A stretch of 64,000 nt of DNA from JAVHYG01 sp040390025 (GTDB taxonomy: Bacteria > Pseudomonadota > Gammaproteobacteria > Diplorickettsiales > Diplorickettsiaceae), in the NCBI GenBank assembly GCA_040390025.1, contig JAZJZD010000011.1, positions 1-64,000 of the forward strand, given 5' to 3'. This document shows, piece after piece, positions 44,488-53,769 of the stretch (positions within the stretch are counted from its first letter, which is position 1; each line of letters opens with the position of its first letter). Below the pieces are notes generated by a model, which had not been told where the DNA came from, ran no database searches, and worked only from the letters and a program-made list of their open reading frames with translations. Made by a program: the position numbers and the translations under genes.

Positions 44488-46650
44488 ATGCCTAAAACTG
44501 CTTTCGTATATTGGTATGATACTCTACAGAATAAAGTATTAAGTGCAATAGATAATGTAGTGGCAACCCCTTTTAATAACTGGGAGTTTATTTGGAGCAT
44601 TGAAAACCATAAAACTTCTCCGGAGGTTGAACACCCTTATCCTAATGTTAATGCTTCTCCAAACGCAATGTTATACAAAGGATCAGTTGTTGTAATTGCT
44701 GCACTCGGTGTTTTTTTTTCTGTTGTTATAGCTTGCTATCAAAAGTTACGAAGAGAAGAAGGATCTAGCCATTATTTCTTTTTCGAGTGCTTATTTCACC
44801 TTATTGAAAAAAATAAACTTGAAGAAACCTTGGGCAAATGTTCAATCCCTTACGGTTATTTACGCGCAGCTGCTTATTTTTATAATCCTGATGTTCCCTC
44901 CATTGTTCTCTGGGCCCGTCGAAGGTTGGCAGTTTTAACGAAACAAAGTGCTTTTAAGAATTTAGAAAAATATTTACAAAGTGAAGGGAAGCAACTAAAT
45001 AAAACGAAAGAAGAATTACTTGAAGAAATTTATAAAAAAATTAATGAAAAGCTGGCATTGTTTATAACAAAGCAGAAAAAATATGGGGAGTGGTATAGCG
45101 AACAGAGCCAAAATAGGAAATGGCTTATCAAGCCTTCTGAAGATTATTTTGAATCTTGGCAAAAAAGAAGGAGCGCGCTAAAAAGAAAAAGCGCTAGTTC
45201 AACTAGAATAGATTTAAATAAAGAAACGGTTTTTTCACGTATTTTTTGTTTTATTGAAGCTCGATTAGGGGAATTAGGTAAGGCTAGTTTTGTCTATTGG
45301 ATAGGAGTTTTTATTTTTTATTTTCTTCCTGGCGTAGCTATAATGGGTGTTGTTGTGTGGCCTCCTGTTTTAATTGCTGCTCTTTTTCTTGTAAGTCTCT
45401 GGGTAACAAAAGGTTATAAGGCTCGTGCAGCTAAAAAAGCTAATCTTATTGATGGTAAAGAAAGTAAAAAACAGGTAGCTGTTGAGTTTCTTACTGAAGC
45501 GGTTAAGCATCAGTTGCAATTAGATGCTTTGCTTAAACAAGAAGTAACATCAGGTACTTTAAAATATAAAAAAGTAAAATTTCGGGAACGATCAGAAGGT
45601 CAATCGGGGAGACAAGAATCAAAACTATTTAAAGAAATAGGTGCAGTTCTCCAAAGAAAAAAAGATTTTAGAGAAGCTCGGGCTTTTTTTAATGGATTTG
45701 TAATGGGGTGTTTTACAATATTTTTTAGCTTTTGGTTGCTGACAGCTGCATTAGCACTTGTAGTAACTTTAAATTCAATTGCGGTAGCTTTGCTTACCTT
45801 GGGTTTAGGTTTAGCTTATGGTATCTATTCAGCTATAAGATATTGCAAGAATGATATGGAGACAATCTTATATACAGAAGCAAAATTTGCAAAGCTAGAA
45901 GAAAGCTACGGTAATATTGACATCCCCGATATTTCCTTACGAGAGTGTGATCGGCTTTTTCGACGTGGTATAACTAATCCATCAGCATGGAGTGGAATGA
46001 AACAGGTTTGTAAAAGACTGTGGACTGGGTTTATTCGATTTGGGACAGGTATATTACTTCTCAAGCTCTTACCATTAGGAACAACAATGGCTGTATTGGG
46101 TGGTCTCGGTATAATAGTTAGTGTTCCTGTTGTATCTACACTCGCTATCATGTTTGCGGGAGGATTACTTTTTGCATGTTGGCATATATGGCAATATAAC
46201 TGTGAAAGGAAAGAAGATCAAACAGGAAGAATTATGGATTTTCTCCTCAATCGCCCCTATAGTTTAGAATCTGATTGGCCATCTATTGTAAGTGAGAATG
46301 CTAATGAGCCTGGAAAGTCCCCTCCCCATACACCTGATGAATTACATGGGAATGAACGTGCGTTCAATTTGCTTTTTTATGGAAATGGGCACTTTCCTAT
46401 GCATCAAAGTCAAATAGCATTTCCAAATGAAAGAAAATATTTAAGAAAAATATCTAGTTCAGAGGCTTGCTTAGTAGATAAAGTAACCGCCGAAACAAAT
46501 AATATAACAGGATTGCAAGTTTTGGTTAGAAAAAGGAGTAACACACTACCACTCAACATTGACGGTTATGTTTGGAAAAAACAAACCGCTGAGTCGGAAC
46601 CTATAGTATCTTTACCCTATGTTTCAAGCCAACTTAATATTAAAAGCTGA
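44488..46650 (+). CDS. Unrecognised 720-residue multi-pass membrane protein
   Basis: I do not recognise a family. Hydrophobic segments lie at about residues 63-84, 268-308 (probably two helices), 405-450 (two) and 515-560 (two), separated by long lysine/glutamate-rich soluble stretches. There is no signal peptide. The C-terminal 150 residues are soluble and polar. A large, charged, internally hydrophobic, lineage-specific protein is typical of Legionellales translocated membrane effectors, but this is inference. It is a single gene with AT-rich flanks; no catalytic motif was found. Confidence 0.6.
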   Translation: MPKTAFVYWYDTLQNKVLSAIDNVVATPFNNWEFIWSIENHKTSPEVEHPYPNVNASPNAMLYKGSVVVIAALGVFFSVVIACYQKLRREEGSSHYFFFECLFHLIEKNKLEETLGKCSIPYGYLRAAAYFYNPDVPSIVLWARRRLAVLTKQSAFKNLEKYLQSEGKQLNKTKEELLEEIYKKINEKLALFITKQKKYGEWYSEQSQNRKWLIKPSEDYFESWQKRRSALKRKSASSTRIDLNKETVFSRIFCFIEARLGELGKASFVYWIGVFIFYFLPGVAIMGVVVWPPVLIAALFLVSLWVTKGYKARAAKKANLIDGKESKKQVAVEFLTEAVKHQLQLDALLKQEVTSGTLKYKKVKFRERSEGQSGRQESKLFKEIGAVLQRKKDFREARAFFNGFVMGCFTIFFSFWLLTAALALVVTLNSIAVALLTLGLGLAYGIYSAIRYCKNDMETILYTEAKFAKLEESYGNIDIPDISLRECDRLFRRGITNPSAWSGMKQVCKRLWTGFIRFGTGILLLKLLPLGTTMAVLGGLGIIVSVPVVSTLAIMFAGGLLFACWHIWQYNCERKEDQTGRIMDFLLNRPYSLESDWPSIVSENANEPGKSPPHTPDELHGNERAFNLLFYGNGHFPMHQSQIAFPNERKYLRKISSSEACLVDKVTAETNNITGLQVLVRKRSNTLPLNIDGYVWKKQTAESEPIVSLPYVSSQLNIKS

Positions 46651-46722
46651 ATAGGCGAGGTCTGTTAAAGAAAAGATAGCGTAGTACTCTATAAATTCAA
46701 ATAAATAGATGTGTTTAGTTGA

Positions 46723-47550
46723 CTAGCGATTTAAATAAATATCGAAACGATGTTGTTTCCCCGCAATGCTGTGGTGGGGTTTTAATTTTGCTAAGAAAGG
46801 CGCTAAACGTGGTCTTTTTACGACAACTCGCTGTGCGCAAGTTAACGCGAGTGGTAGTAAAGTTTCTGCATCGTCATCATTTCCGACAATTTCTCGTAGT
46901 AAACGCATTTCTTTTTTTACTAATGCTGACTTATTTGAATGTGGATACATGGGATCTAAATAGATAACCTCAGGAAACTGTTTAGTTTGTAATATTTTCT
47001 TTAAAAATAAAGTAGCATCTACATGAATAAGCTGGATGTTGATATGCGAATATTTTTCATGATGCAAAGCTCGCTGAAGCCCATCGCTGAGTAAAGCCGC
47101 AATGATAGATGAACGTTCCAATAATGTTACTGAGAACCCAAGTTGTGCTAAGACAAATCCATCATTACCCAATCCGGCAGTCAGGTCTAAAACAGTAGCA
47201 TTTGGATGTATTTTACGGCCAAGTGCTTTGGCAAGTAGTTGTTTTTGATCTTGAATATGCCTTAATCGATAAGCTATTTCCCCTTTTAAGAAATTAATTT
47301 GTAAGTTACTTGAGTCTTTTTCACGTGTGTGTTGCAAGGATAATCCTTGTTCATTTAGTATTAAAATAAATTCAAAACTTTCTTGCTCAGAGATTTTTAT
47401 AAGGGGAAGAAGATATTGACTCGCTAAGCGCTGTGCGGCGAGCCGTAAACACGGCTCAGTGGCTGTAATAGCAGCGGATCGTTTCCCAAGCTGTTTTTCG
47501 ACCTCAGATATATTAGGTTGAGAAAGGATACTAGTAGATAGGTGGCTCAT
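46723..47550 (-). CDS. rsmJ: 16S rRNA guanine-N2 methyltransferase RsmJ
   Basis: Methylates G1516 of 16S rRNA in E. coli. SAM motif I is LDLTAGLGNDGFVLA near residue 117, with the RsmJ signatures LLERSSIIAALLSDGL and catalytic YLDPMYPHSNKSALVKK. The ATG at 47550 makes an ATGA overlap with the upstream methyltransferase gene; a TTG three codons earlier is less likely. Its N-terminal 90 residues are the poorly conserved cap domain. Confidence 0.92.
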   Translation of the reverse strand: MSHLSTSILSQPNISEVEKQLGKRSAAITATEPCLRLAAQRLASQYLLPLIKISEQESFEFILILNEQGLSLQHTREKDSSNLQINFLKGEIAYRLRHIQDQKQLLAKALGRKIHPNATVLDLTAGLGNDGFVLAQLGFSVTLLERSSIIAALLSDGLQRALHHEKYSHINIQLIHVDATLFLKKILQTKQFPEVIYLDPMYPHSNKSALVKKEMRLLREIVGNDDDAETLLPLALTCAQRVVVKRPRLAPFLAKLKPHHSIAGKQHRFDIYLNR

Positions 47551-48098
47551 TCGCGGCAAAATACATCAATACGGGCAGGAGGTAGGTTTCGCCATACCCA
47601 TTGATGATGGATAAGTTTTAGATAAGGAGAAGGAGCTAAAGGTTTTCCCCATAAGCTATAGGTATATTGTATAAATAAGCCATCTTTTTGCAAGACCTGA
47701 TTAACTTCTCGGCCTATTTTCTCAATGCTATCCAATGACAAGGAGCGTAAAGGTAAGCTCGATACAATAGCTTGTATAGGGGTTGAAATATTATCGAGCA
47801 GTTGGTGTAAATGGCCTGCATCGCCTTGAATTACGCTTATATTTGGAAACCGTTGATTAAGATGTTCAGCCAATTTTGCCGATCGTTCAATAACAATAAG
47901 CTCATGTTCTGGGATTTTCTGTAACAAAGCGGCTGTAATAGCGCCAGTTCCAGCACCTAGTTCAATAATGGGACCCGACTTGATAGTACAAATTTGTCGG
48001 GCTAAAGCATTTGCTAGCCTTTTGGAGCTAGGGAAGATTGCACCCATGGCGCTGGGATGTGTAATTGCTTCACGGACAAATAGAGCGAGCCCCGTCAT
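47547..48098 (-). CDS. Class I SAM methyltransferase, phospholipid N-methyltransferase-like
   Basis: The 183-residue Rossmann methyltransferase has motif I IELGAGTGAITAALL and post-I VIERSAKLAEHL. The N-terminal FVREAITHPSAMGAIFPSSKRLA and the IVSSLPLRSLSL segment match the PmtA-like group that methylates phosphatidylethanolamine, which also resembles rRNA dimethylases. Substrate remains uncertain. It is co-transcribed and translationally coupled with rsmJ. Confidence 0.75.
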   Translation of the reverse strand: MTGLALFVREAITHPSAMGAIFPSSKRLANALARQICTIKSGPIIELGAGTGAITAALLQKIPEHELIVIERSAKLAEHLNQRFPNISVIQGDAGHLHQLLDNISTPIQAIVSSLPLRSLSLDSIEKIGREVNQVLQKDGLFIQYTYSLWGKPLAPSPYLKLIHHQWVWRNLPPARIDVFCRE

Positions 48099-48210
48099 TA
48101 TTGTTTTCCTATAAATTTTTTTAACTTTAGCGTTAGTTTAAAGGAAAAAGGGGGAGCTAGATAGCTTTCAAAGAGATGTTAAAGCTTAATTCGATAATTA
48201 GTAAGGGCGT

Positions 48211-49266
48211 TTAGGGCCGGTTATAGAGAATATTGCATAATACCTCTAGAAGATATTGATTGTCTTTTCTTAAGCCGATAGAGATGCGTAAGTGGCGAGG
48301 TAATCCATAATCATGCAAAGGTCGTACATGTATTCCATAACTCAATAATTGCTTACAAAGAGTCTGACTATCTTGTTTTAGGTCTACACAGACAAAATTA
48401 GTATGGGAAGGGTTAACCGTAAGCGATAAGTATTCTAGCCCATGGATAAGCTGATTACGACCTTGTTGATTGAGTAAGTAAGTTGATTTTGCATGTTCGT
48501 GATCGCAAAGTGCTGCTTCAGCTGCAGCTAAAGCAATAGAATTAACGGTAAAAGGTAAACAATGTTGGTTTAAATTACTTGAAATTTTAGGATGACTTAT
48601 CATATAGCCTAAGCGTAATCCGGCTAAACCATAAAACTTAGAAAAAGTTCTACTGACAATCAAATTAGGGTATTTTTCAATTAATTTTATTGTACCGGGA
48701 TAATCACAGGCCTCAACATATTCAGCATAAGCTTCATCAATAACGATAAGAATGTGGGCAGGAAGGTTATCCAATAAATAGGTTAACTCAATAGCGTTGA
48801 TATATGTCCCAGTGGGATTGTTGGGGTTCACAATAAAAATTATTTTTGTAGAGAAATGAATAGCCTCTAAAATTTGAGATGCTTTGATGTCTTTATCTGT
48901 ATTGGCTGCAATTCTAAGTTCTGCGCCTGTTTTTTCAATAATTTTTACGATACCCAAAAAAGAATAGTTGGGAATTACAACTGAAGCTTTTGAATTTATA
49001 TAGGTTTTTGCTAGCAATTCTAATAACCCTTCTGAGCCATTTCCTAGTGTAATAGTTTGAGGAGATATTTCTAAATGTGCGGCTAAACGAGTTTTTAGCG
49101 TTAACCCTTCACTACATGGATAGCGGTGACATTCTAATAATGCTTGCTTAGCAGCTTTTATTGCTGCCAGACTAGGTCCTAGAGGATTTTCGTTGTGCTT
49201 TAGTTTGATAGGTTCTAAAATTTTGTCTGTTTGAATCAGGCTATTTTTATCTATAAAAGTTGTCAT
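48211..49266 (-). CDS. hisC: Histidinol-phosphate aminotransferase-like PLP enzyme
   Basis: Fold-type I aminotransferase. KLKHNENPLGPS binds substrate, NPNNPTGTYI and VIDEAYAEY contact PLP, and the Schiff-base lysine is in TFSKFYGLAGLRLGY. The C-terminal FVCVDLKQD and LPRHLRISIGL are typical of HisC. No other his biosynthesis gene is nearby, so it could serve as an aromatic or other aminotransferase, as happens with stand-alone HisC paralogues. The length of 351 is normal. Confidence 0.85.
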   Translation of the reverse strand: MTTFIDKNSLIQTDKILEPIKLKHNENPLGPSLAAIKAAKQALLECHRYPCSEGLTLKTRLAAHLEISPQTITLGNGSEGLLELLAKTYINSKASVVIPNYSFLGIVKIIEKTGAELRIAANTDKDIKASQILEAIHFSTKIIFIVNPNNPTGTYINAIELTYLLDNLPAHILIVIDEAYAEYVEACDYPGTIKLIEKYPNLIVSRTFSKFYGLAGLRLGYMISHPKISSNLNQHCLPFTVNSIALAAAEAALCDHEHAKSTYLLNQQGRNQLIHGLEYLSLTVNPSHTNFVCVDLKQDSQTLCKQLLSYGIHVRPLHDYGLPRHLRISIGLRKDNQYLLEVLCNILYNRP

Positions 49267-49388
49267 CGTGAGGGTATTCTAAGTATAGTAGAAAGCGGTC
49301 TTTATTCTGCCATGGCGTTATTTTCTGCTAAAATACGTGGTTTCGGTACTTTCAGTTATTTCAAGAAGTCATTTTTTTAGAGGTCAAT

Positions 49389-50165
49389 ATGCTATTGTGT
49401 TTAGACGTAGGCAATACCCATCTGTTAGGCGGCGTATTTGATAAAGATAAACTTATTTTGCGATTTCGTTATGCAACTTCTTTATTAGGGACTGCCGACC
49501 AATTGGGTATTTTTTTAGTTAATATTCTTCAGTATCACAATCTTAACCTTTCTAAAATTAAAGCGGTGGCCTTGTCTTCTGTCGTGCCAAATTATGATTA
49601 TACGTTAAAACATTGTTTTGGTCAGTATTTTAAAACAGCCGTTTATTTTTTATTGCAGTCAGGCGTTAAAACCGGATTAAATATTCGCTGTAAAAACCCT
49701 AGTGAAGTTGGGGCCGATCGTATTGCTAACGCAATTGCCGCAGTCTCAAAATTTCCTAATGAACCGCTTATTGTCGTGGATATGGGAACAGCAACAACCT
49801 TGTGTGCTATTACAGAAAAACGTGATTATTTAGGAGGAGCTATTTTGCCAGGTATGCGGCTTTGTATGGAAGCTTTAAAAAATAACACTGCTAAATTAAT
49901 GGCTGTCGATATAGAAGTACCTACTTGTTATATGGGTAAAACTACGCGAGAGAGCATACAAAGCGGACTTTATTATGGACATTTTGGCGCGTTAAAAGAA
50001 ATTATTTCTGGTTTTAAAAAGGAAGTTTTTGAGCAAAAGACTATAAAGGTAATCGGTACAGGTGGTTTTGCACAACTTTATGAAGGGAAAGGTTTATTTG
50101 ACTTCCTCGTCCCCGATCTAGCTTTACTTGGCTTAAAAAAAGCCTTTGAATATAGTAAAAAATAA
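49389..50165 (+). CDS. coaX: Type III pantothenate kinase
   Basis: First step of coenzyme A synthesis by the CoaX type. The phosphate-1 motif is LDVGNTHLLGG at the N-terminus, with PSEVGADRIANAIAA near residue 105, DMGTATTL near 131, and GGAILPGMRL. The length of 258 is standard. It is preceded by a GAGGTCA RBS. It is divergent from hisC and convergent with the YdcF-like gene. Confidence 0.95.
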   Translation: MLLCLDVGNTHLLGGVFDKDKLILRFRYATSLLGTADQLGIFLVNILQYHNLNLSKIKAVALSSVVPNYDYTLKHCFGQYFKTAVYFLLQSGVKTGLNIRCKNPSEVGADRIANAIAAVSKFPNEPLIVVDMGTATTLCAITEKRDYLGGAILPGMRLCMEALKNNTAKLMAVDIEVPTCYMGKTTRESIQSGLYYGHFGALKEIISGFKKEVFEQKTIKVIGTGGFAQLYEGKGLFDFLVPDLALLGLKKAFEYSKK

Positions 50166-50209
50166 AAGCTTAAGGCTTCGCAACAGCAACACTTATCTGA
50201 GACACTCTC

Positions 50210-50950
50210 TTAGTTGCTCTTATTCCACCCAAAAAATTTATAAATATAAAATCGCGCAATTCCTGCAATTTCATGAGTTGCGAAATCGCTCATTGCTAGA
50301 TTATAGCCTAATGGAAATTTAGAAAAAGGGACAGTAATGAAGTCTGCTGGTATAGGCGTAGGATAAATATGAAAAAACGAAAAATATAATAAAGCTCGTT
50401 TTAAAGTTAGGTTTGAGCTGACAAGGAATATTTGTTCAAAGGGGTATTGCCTTAGCATAGCACTTGTAAATTCTGCATTTTGAAAGGTATTTTGACTGCG
50501 AGGTTCTAATTGGATATCTGCTCGATTAATGCCTAATGATACTAATGTATCTCGATACGTTGCGGCTTCTGTTTTGCCATTATGTAATGGATCACCTCCG
50601 CTAACTAAAATGTAACAAATCGCTGAATGACTTTTACATTTTTTATACAACTCCGCTGCGGTTATGATCCGTGAAAAGGAAATTAAACTAGGTATTACTA
50701 TACTAGTATTTTGCACTTTGCTTGTACCTGCCCCTAATACCACAATTGTGTTACTTTTTTTCCACTCGATAGTATGGGGTTTCTCATAGGTTTGTAGGAA
50801 ATAAAATAAAAAGGAAGGAAAAAATCCATTTCCTATGACTACGAAACTAATTAAAGTGAAAAAACTTGCTAAAAAGCATAGTTTTTTATATCTAAATAAT
50901 CCTAAAATGAGTGCAAGTATCAAAAAAAGAAAAATAAATAGCGTTGTCAT
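50210..50950 (-). CDS. YdcF/DUF218-family envelope protein
   Basis: Two N-terminal membrane helices (about 1-16 and 24-48) precede a DUF218 domain: IVVLGAG, YILVSGGDP, the signature LEPRSQNTFQNAEF, and IFLVSSNLTLKRAL. The ElyC/SanA/YdcF family is linked to envelope polysaccharide or peptidoglycan maintenance; the reaction is unknown. The length of 246 fits. Confidence 0.85.
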   Translation of the reverse strand: MTTLFIFLFLILALILGLFRYKKLCFLASFFTLISFVVIGNGFFPSFLFYFLQTYEKPHTIEWKKSNTIVVLGAGTSKVQNTSIVIPSLISFSRIITAAELYKKCKSHSAICYILVSGGDPLHNGKTEAATYRDTLVSLGINRADIQLEPRSQNTFQNAEFTSAMLRQYPFEQIFLVSSNLTLKRALLYFSFFHIYPTPIPADFITVPFSKFPLGYNLAMSDFATHEIAGIARFYIYKFFGWNKSN

Positions 50951-51521
50951 TAATTTTTATGCTTAATAACTAAAGATTATTAAATGATATATTAGATTAT
51001 TAATAAAACAAGCTTATTTCATCAATTCTTGACTCAAATCTAAAAGCATGAATAATAACGATTGCAAGTTTATACCCTCGGCAAATACTTTTTAAAATGC
51101 TTACATTAGTATAACCGATTACATGGTGGTGCAAAAACAAAGCTTATGGACTTATGCTGTCCTCAAGTGAGTAAATGTGATTTTTTACTTGGTTCTCTTT
51201 CGCGAATAGAAGTATTTGACGTTACAAGTTTTCAAACTTATATGCAAATGGATAATTATTTATTTAGTTGAATTACCTTACAAAAGCAATTATGTAAGGT
51301 AATCGATTAAAATGATTTAAAAAGTCAGTTTTATTAGGAGTTAAATTTATTAACTAGCAAGATTGCTTTTCCTATAATACTTGTGAAAGTTTATTATTCA
51401 CATTCGTATTTATTTTTTTCAATTATATAAAAAAATATTAGTTTTGAATGAAAGCAATGATTTGTCTGGATAATAGGAAGATAACGCATAATCAATTTTT
51501 AAATTTTTGGTTGCTTGAATT
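50951..51521. other. 570-base AT-rich non-coding region
   Basis: No ORF, RNA gene or clear promoter could be supported on either strand. The region separates the minus-strand YdcF-like gene from the plus-strand MFS gene and contains only the inverted repeat at 51272-51303. Confidence 0.5.
51272..51303. repeat. Perfect inverted repeat, operator-like
   Basis: ATTACCTTAC (51272-51281) and GTAAGGTAAT (51294-51303) are exact complements separated by 12 bases. There is no T-run after either arm. It could be a regulator-binding site for the MFS gene about 220 bases downstream or a weak hairpin. Confidence 0.5.
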
Positions 51522-52706
51522 ATGAAGATAATAACATCGGATATTGCTTGGCGTCAGCAGGCGCGTTTGGTTGTGTTTTCACAATTTATCATTATTTTAG
51601 TGCTTGATATGAGCGGTCCTTATTGGCCGCTTATTTTATCTTCCTTGCACTCATTAAACCCTCATGCTTTATTATATTGGAGCGGAGCTATTTATGTGGC
51701 ACCGTTTTTGACAACAATTTTTACGACTTTATTATGGACACGGATGGGGGAGCGAATAGGCTACAAAAAAATGGTATTGCGTGCGGGATTTGCTTTAGCC
51801 GCAACCCAATGGTCTTTGATTTTTTTAAATAATCCGTGGTTAATTTTTAGTATTAGATTATTGCAAGGCGCTTTAGCAGGATTTACCGCAGCTGCACAGG
51901 CCTGGTCATTGGCTATGACGCCTATTAATGTACATAGTCAGGTACTAGGTCGTTTACAAGCAGCTACGGCTATGGGAAGCATTGTGGGACCAGTATGTGG
52001 TGGAATGATGTCGCATTACTATGGCTACGTATCAATTTTTATTTTATCAGGATGTATTTGTTTACTGATTAGCAGTATTCTAGCAATATATCTTCAGGAA
52101 AACCCTAAAAATCCAAGTCTCTCAAAGAATAAAAAACAAAAAAATTTTTTTTGGGGGGAGCGGCGTAAAAATTTATTACTTTTTTTAATTTGTAGTACAC
52201 AAGCGGCCCGATGGATGCCTACACCTTTTTTTGCTTTGTATGTTATACAACAATTACATGCTGGTAATTTAACTTTAGGATTTATTTATGCCAGTATTGC
52301 TTTAGCTATTTCTTTGACAACGCCTAGTTTTGGCCGAGTAATTGATCGCCAGCCAACTTATGTTTGGACAAAATTATGTTTAGTGTTTGCTTTATTGTTA
52401 AGTGGGATAGTGCAATTGGGATTTGCTTTTATTACACGTTCTTATTTTGCCTTTATTTTAAGTATATTTTGGGGAGTTGGTTTAGGCATTATTTCTCTAG
52501 TATTGTTTACTTTTTTATTGAAAGATGCTAACGATAGTACAAGGGCGAATGCAGTAGGTTTAGGAAATACCGCTTTAAAGTTAGGCAATCTTCTCGGTAT
52601 TATCGCTGGAGCGTTGGTACAAGCAGGAGGGCATTTTATGGTAAGCTTTATGGTTATCGGTTGCTTTTACTTTCTTTTGGCTGTTTTAGCAGGCTGCTAT
52701 AAATGA
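51522..52706 (+). CDS. MFS drug/metabolite exporter
   Basis: Twelve predicted membrane helices in two six-helix halves joined by a charged loop (NPSLSKNKKQKN). The MFS motif A is in RMGERIGYKKMVL between helices 2 and 3, and a GSIVGPVCGG motif (antiporter-type motif C) lies near helix 5. The length of 394 and the MdtG/TetA-like layout indicate a proton-coupled exporter. It may export a product of the NRPS-like enzyme further downstream, but the genes are separated by about 1 kb. Confidence 0.85.
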   Translation: MKIITSDIAWRQQARLVVFSQFIIILVLDMSGPYWPLILSSLHSLNPHALLYWSGAIYVAPFLTTIFTTLLWTRMGERIGYKKMVLRAGFALAATQWSLIFLNNPWLIFSIRLLQGALAGFTAAAQAWSLAMTPINVHSQVLGRLQAATAMGSIVGPVCGGMMSHYYGYVSIFILSGCICLLISSILAIYLQENPKNPSLSKNKKQKNFFWGERRKNLLLFLICSTQAARWMPTPFFALYVIQQLHAGNLTLGFIYASIALAISLTTPSFGRVIDRQPTYVWTKLCLVFALLLSGIVQLGFAFITRSYFAFILSIFWGVGLGIISLVLFTFLLKDANDSTRANAVGLGNTALKLGNLLGIIAGALVQAGGHFMVSFMVIGCFYFLLAVLAGCYK

Positions 52707-52778
52707 AGCGATTTGTATAATAGAGTTGTAATGCGGGCGGAATAAGTACTAAAATTACGGTTAATTAACGCAGAGATT

Positions 52779-53228
52779 ATGCTCCTTGATTTCACTAACA
52801 CTATTATAAATACCTCAAAACGTATAAGCTCAATTAAGTTATCAAATATTCTTATGAAAGCACTTCTCGGTCAATTTTCACGTTTCTTTATTGCAGGCGC
52901 TTCATCAGCTGTGGTTCAGTTTTCTGTTTTAATAAGTTTAGTCGAGCACTTTTCTGTCAGACCTATTTTTGCTTCTACGCTGGGTTATTTAGCAGGGGCA
53001 TTTATTAATTATCTTCTTAATCATTATTTTACCTTTAAAAGTACATTACCTCATCGACAAGCTTTATTCCGTTTTTCGATTAACTCTCTTTTTGGATTTT
53101 TTATTAATTTTTCGATGATGTATGTTTTTTTGAATTATTATCCTTATTTATTAAGCCAAGTGTTGACCTCAATTATAATTTTAAGCTGGAATTTTTTAAT
53201 TCACCGGTGTTGGACTTTTCGAGCCTAA
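52779..53228 (+). CDS. GtrA-family membrane protein
   Basis: Four membrane helices with the GtrA pattern: FSRFFIAGASSAVVQF, ASTLGYLAGAFINYLLNHYFTFKS, FSINSLFGFFIN and SWNFLIHRCWTF. GtrA-like proteins are thought to flip or assist undecaprenyl-linked sugars across the inner membrane. The start is uncertain: 52779 gives a 25-residue extension, whereas ATG 52854 (MKALLGQF) matches most family members but lacks an RBS. No glycosyltransferase partner is adjacent. Confidence 0.85.
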   Translation: MLLDFTNTIINTSKRISSIKLSNILMKALLGQFSRFFIAGASSAVVQFSVLISLVEHFSVRPIFASTLGYLAGAFINYLLNHYFTFKSTLPHRQALFRFSINSLFGFFINFSMMYVFLNYYPYLLSQVLTSIIILSWNFLIHRCWTFRA

Positions 53229-53769
53229 AAATTAAGTGTTAAGCTTTTAACCATTTCGGTAATTCACTAACTTCTGAAATTAGCTCGCCTTGGGAGTAAG
53301 AATAGATTTTAATCCCAATTAATCAACTTCCAGGAATTTTTTTCGTTATACTGAATAACATTTTTTGTTTCAGAATTGAGTCGATGCTCATGAAGCATAA
53401 TTGATCAGCAGTTTTGAAAAAGTTACTTCGCTTCCTATTGGGTAGTTCATTACTTTAAACGCAGCTTATTGGCTTTAGCATGCGTATCCCTGGCCATGAT
53501 AGTGTTTTCTATTATTACTTTAATGATGAAAATATAAAATTGGACAATTAATAAATGCTCGACGAATAATTTTTGGATTTGCTTTTTTTTTAAATTCAAT
53601 GCTGCTTTGTTTATTGGGTAAATAAAATTTTTCAGTGAATGTTCGGCCTTATCAAAAAATACTAGGGGGGGTGAGTTAGCTAAAAAAATATAAAAATTGG
53701 CGTATTAATTTTAATTTATGTTAAAGTTTATTTGATTTTTTTAAAAAAATAAGTGAACTTAAATTAACT
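53229..53769. other. 540-base region upstream of the NRPS-like gene
   Basis: No intact gene. An open stretch at about 53413-53538 lacks a start codon and would encode a hydrophobic segment (LLALACVSLAMIVFSIITLMM), possibly the remnant of a membrane-protein N-terminus. The last 120 bases are extremely AT-rich and probably hold the promoter of the 53770 gene, but no unambiguous -35/-10 pair can be assigned. Confidence 0.4.
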
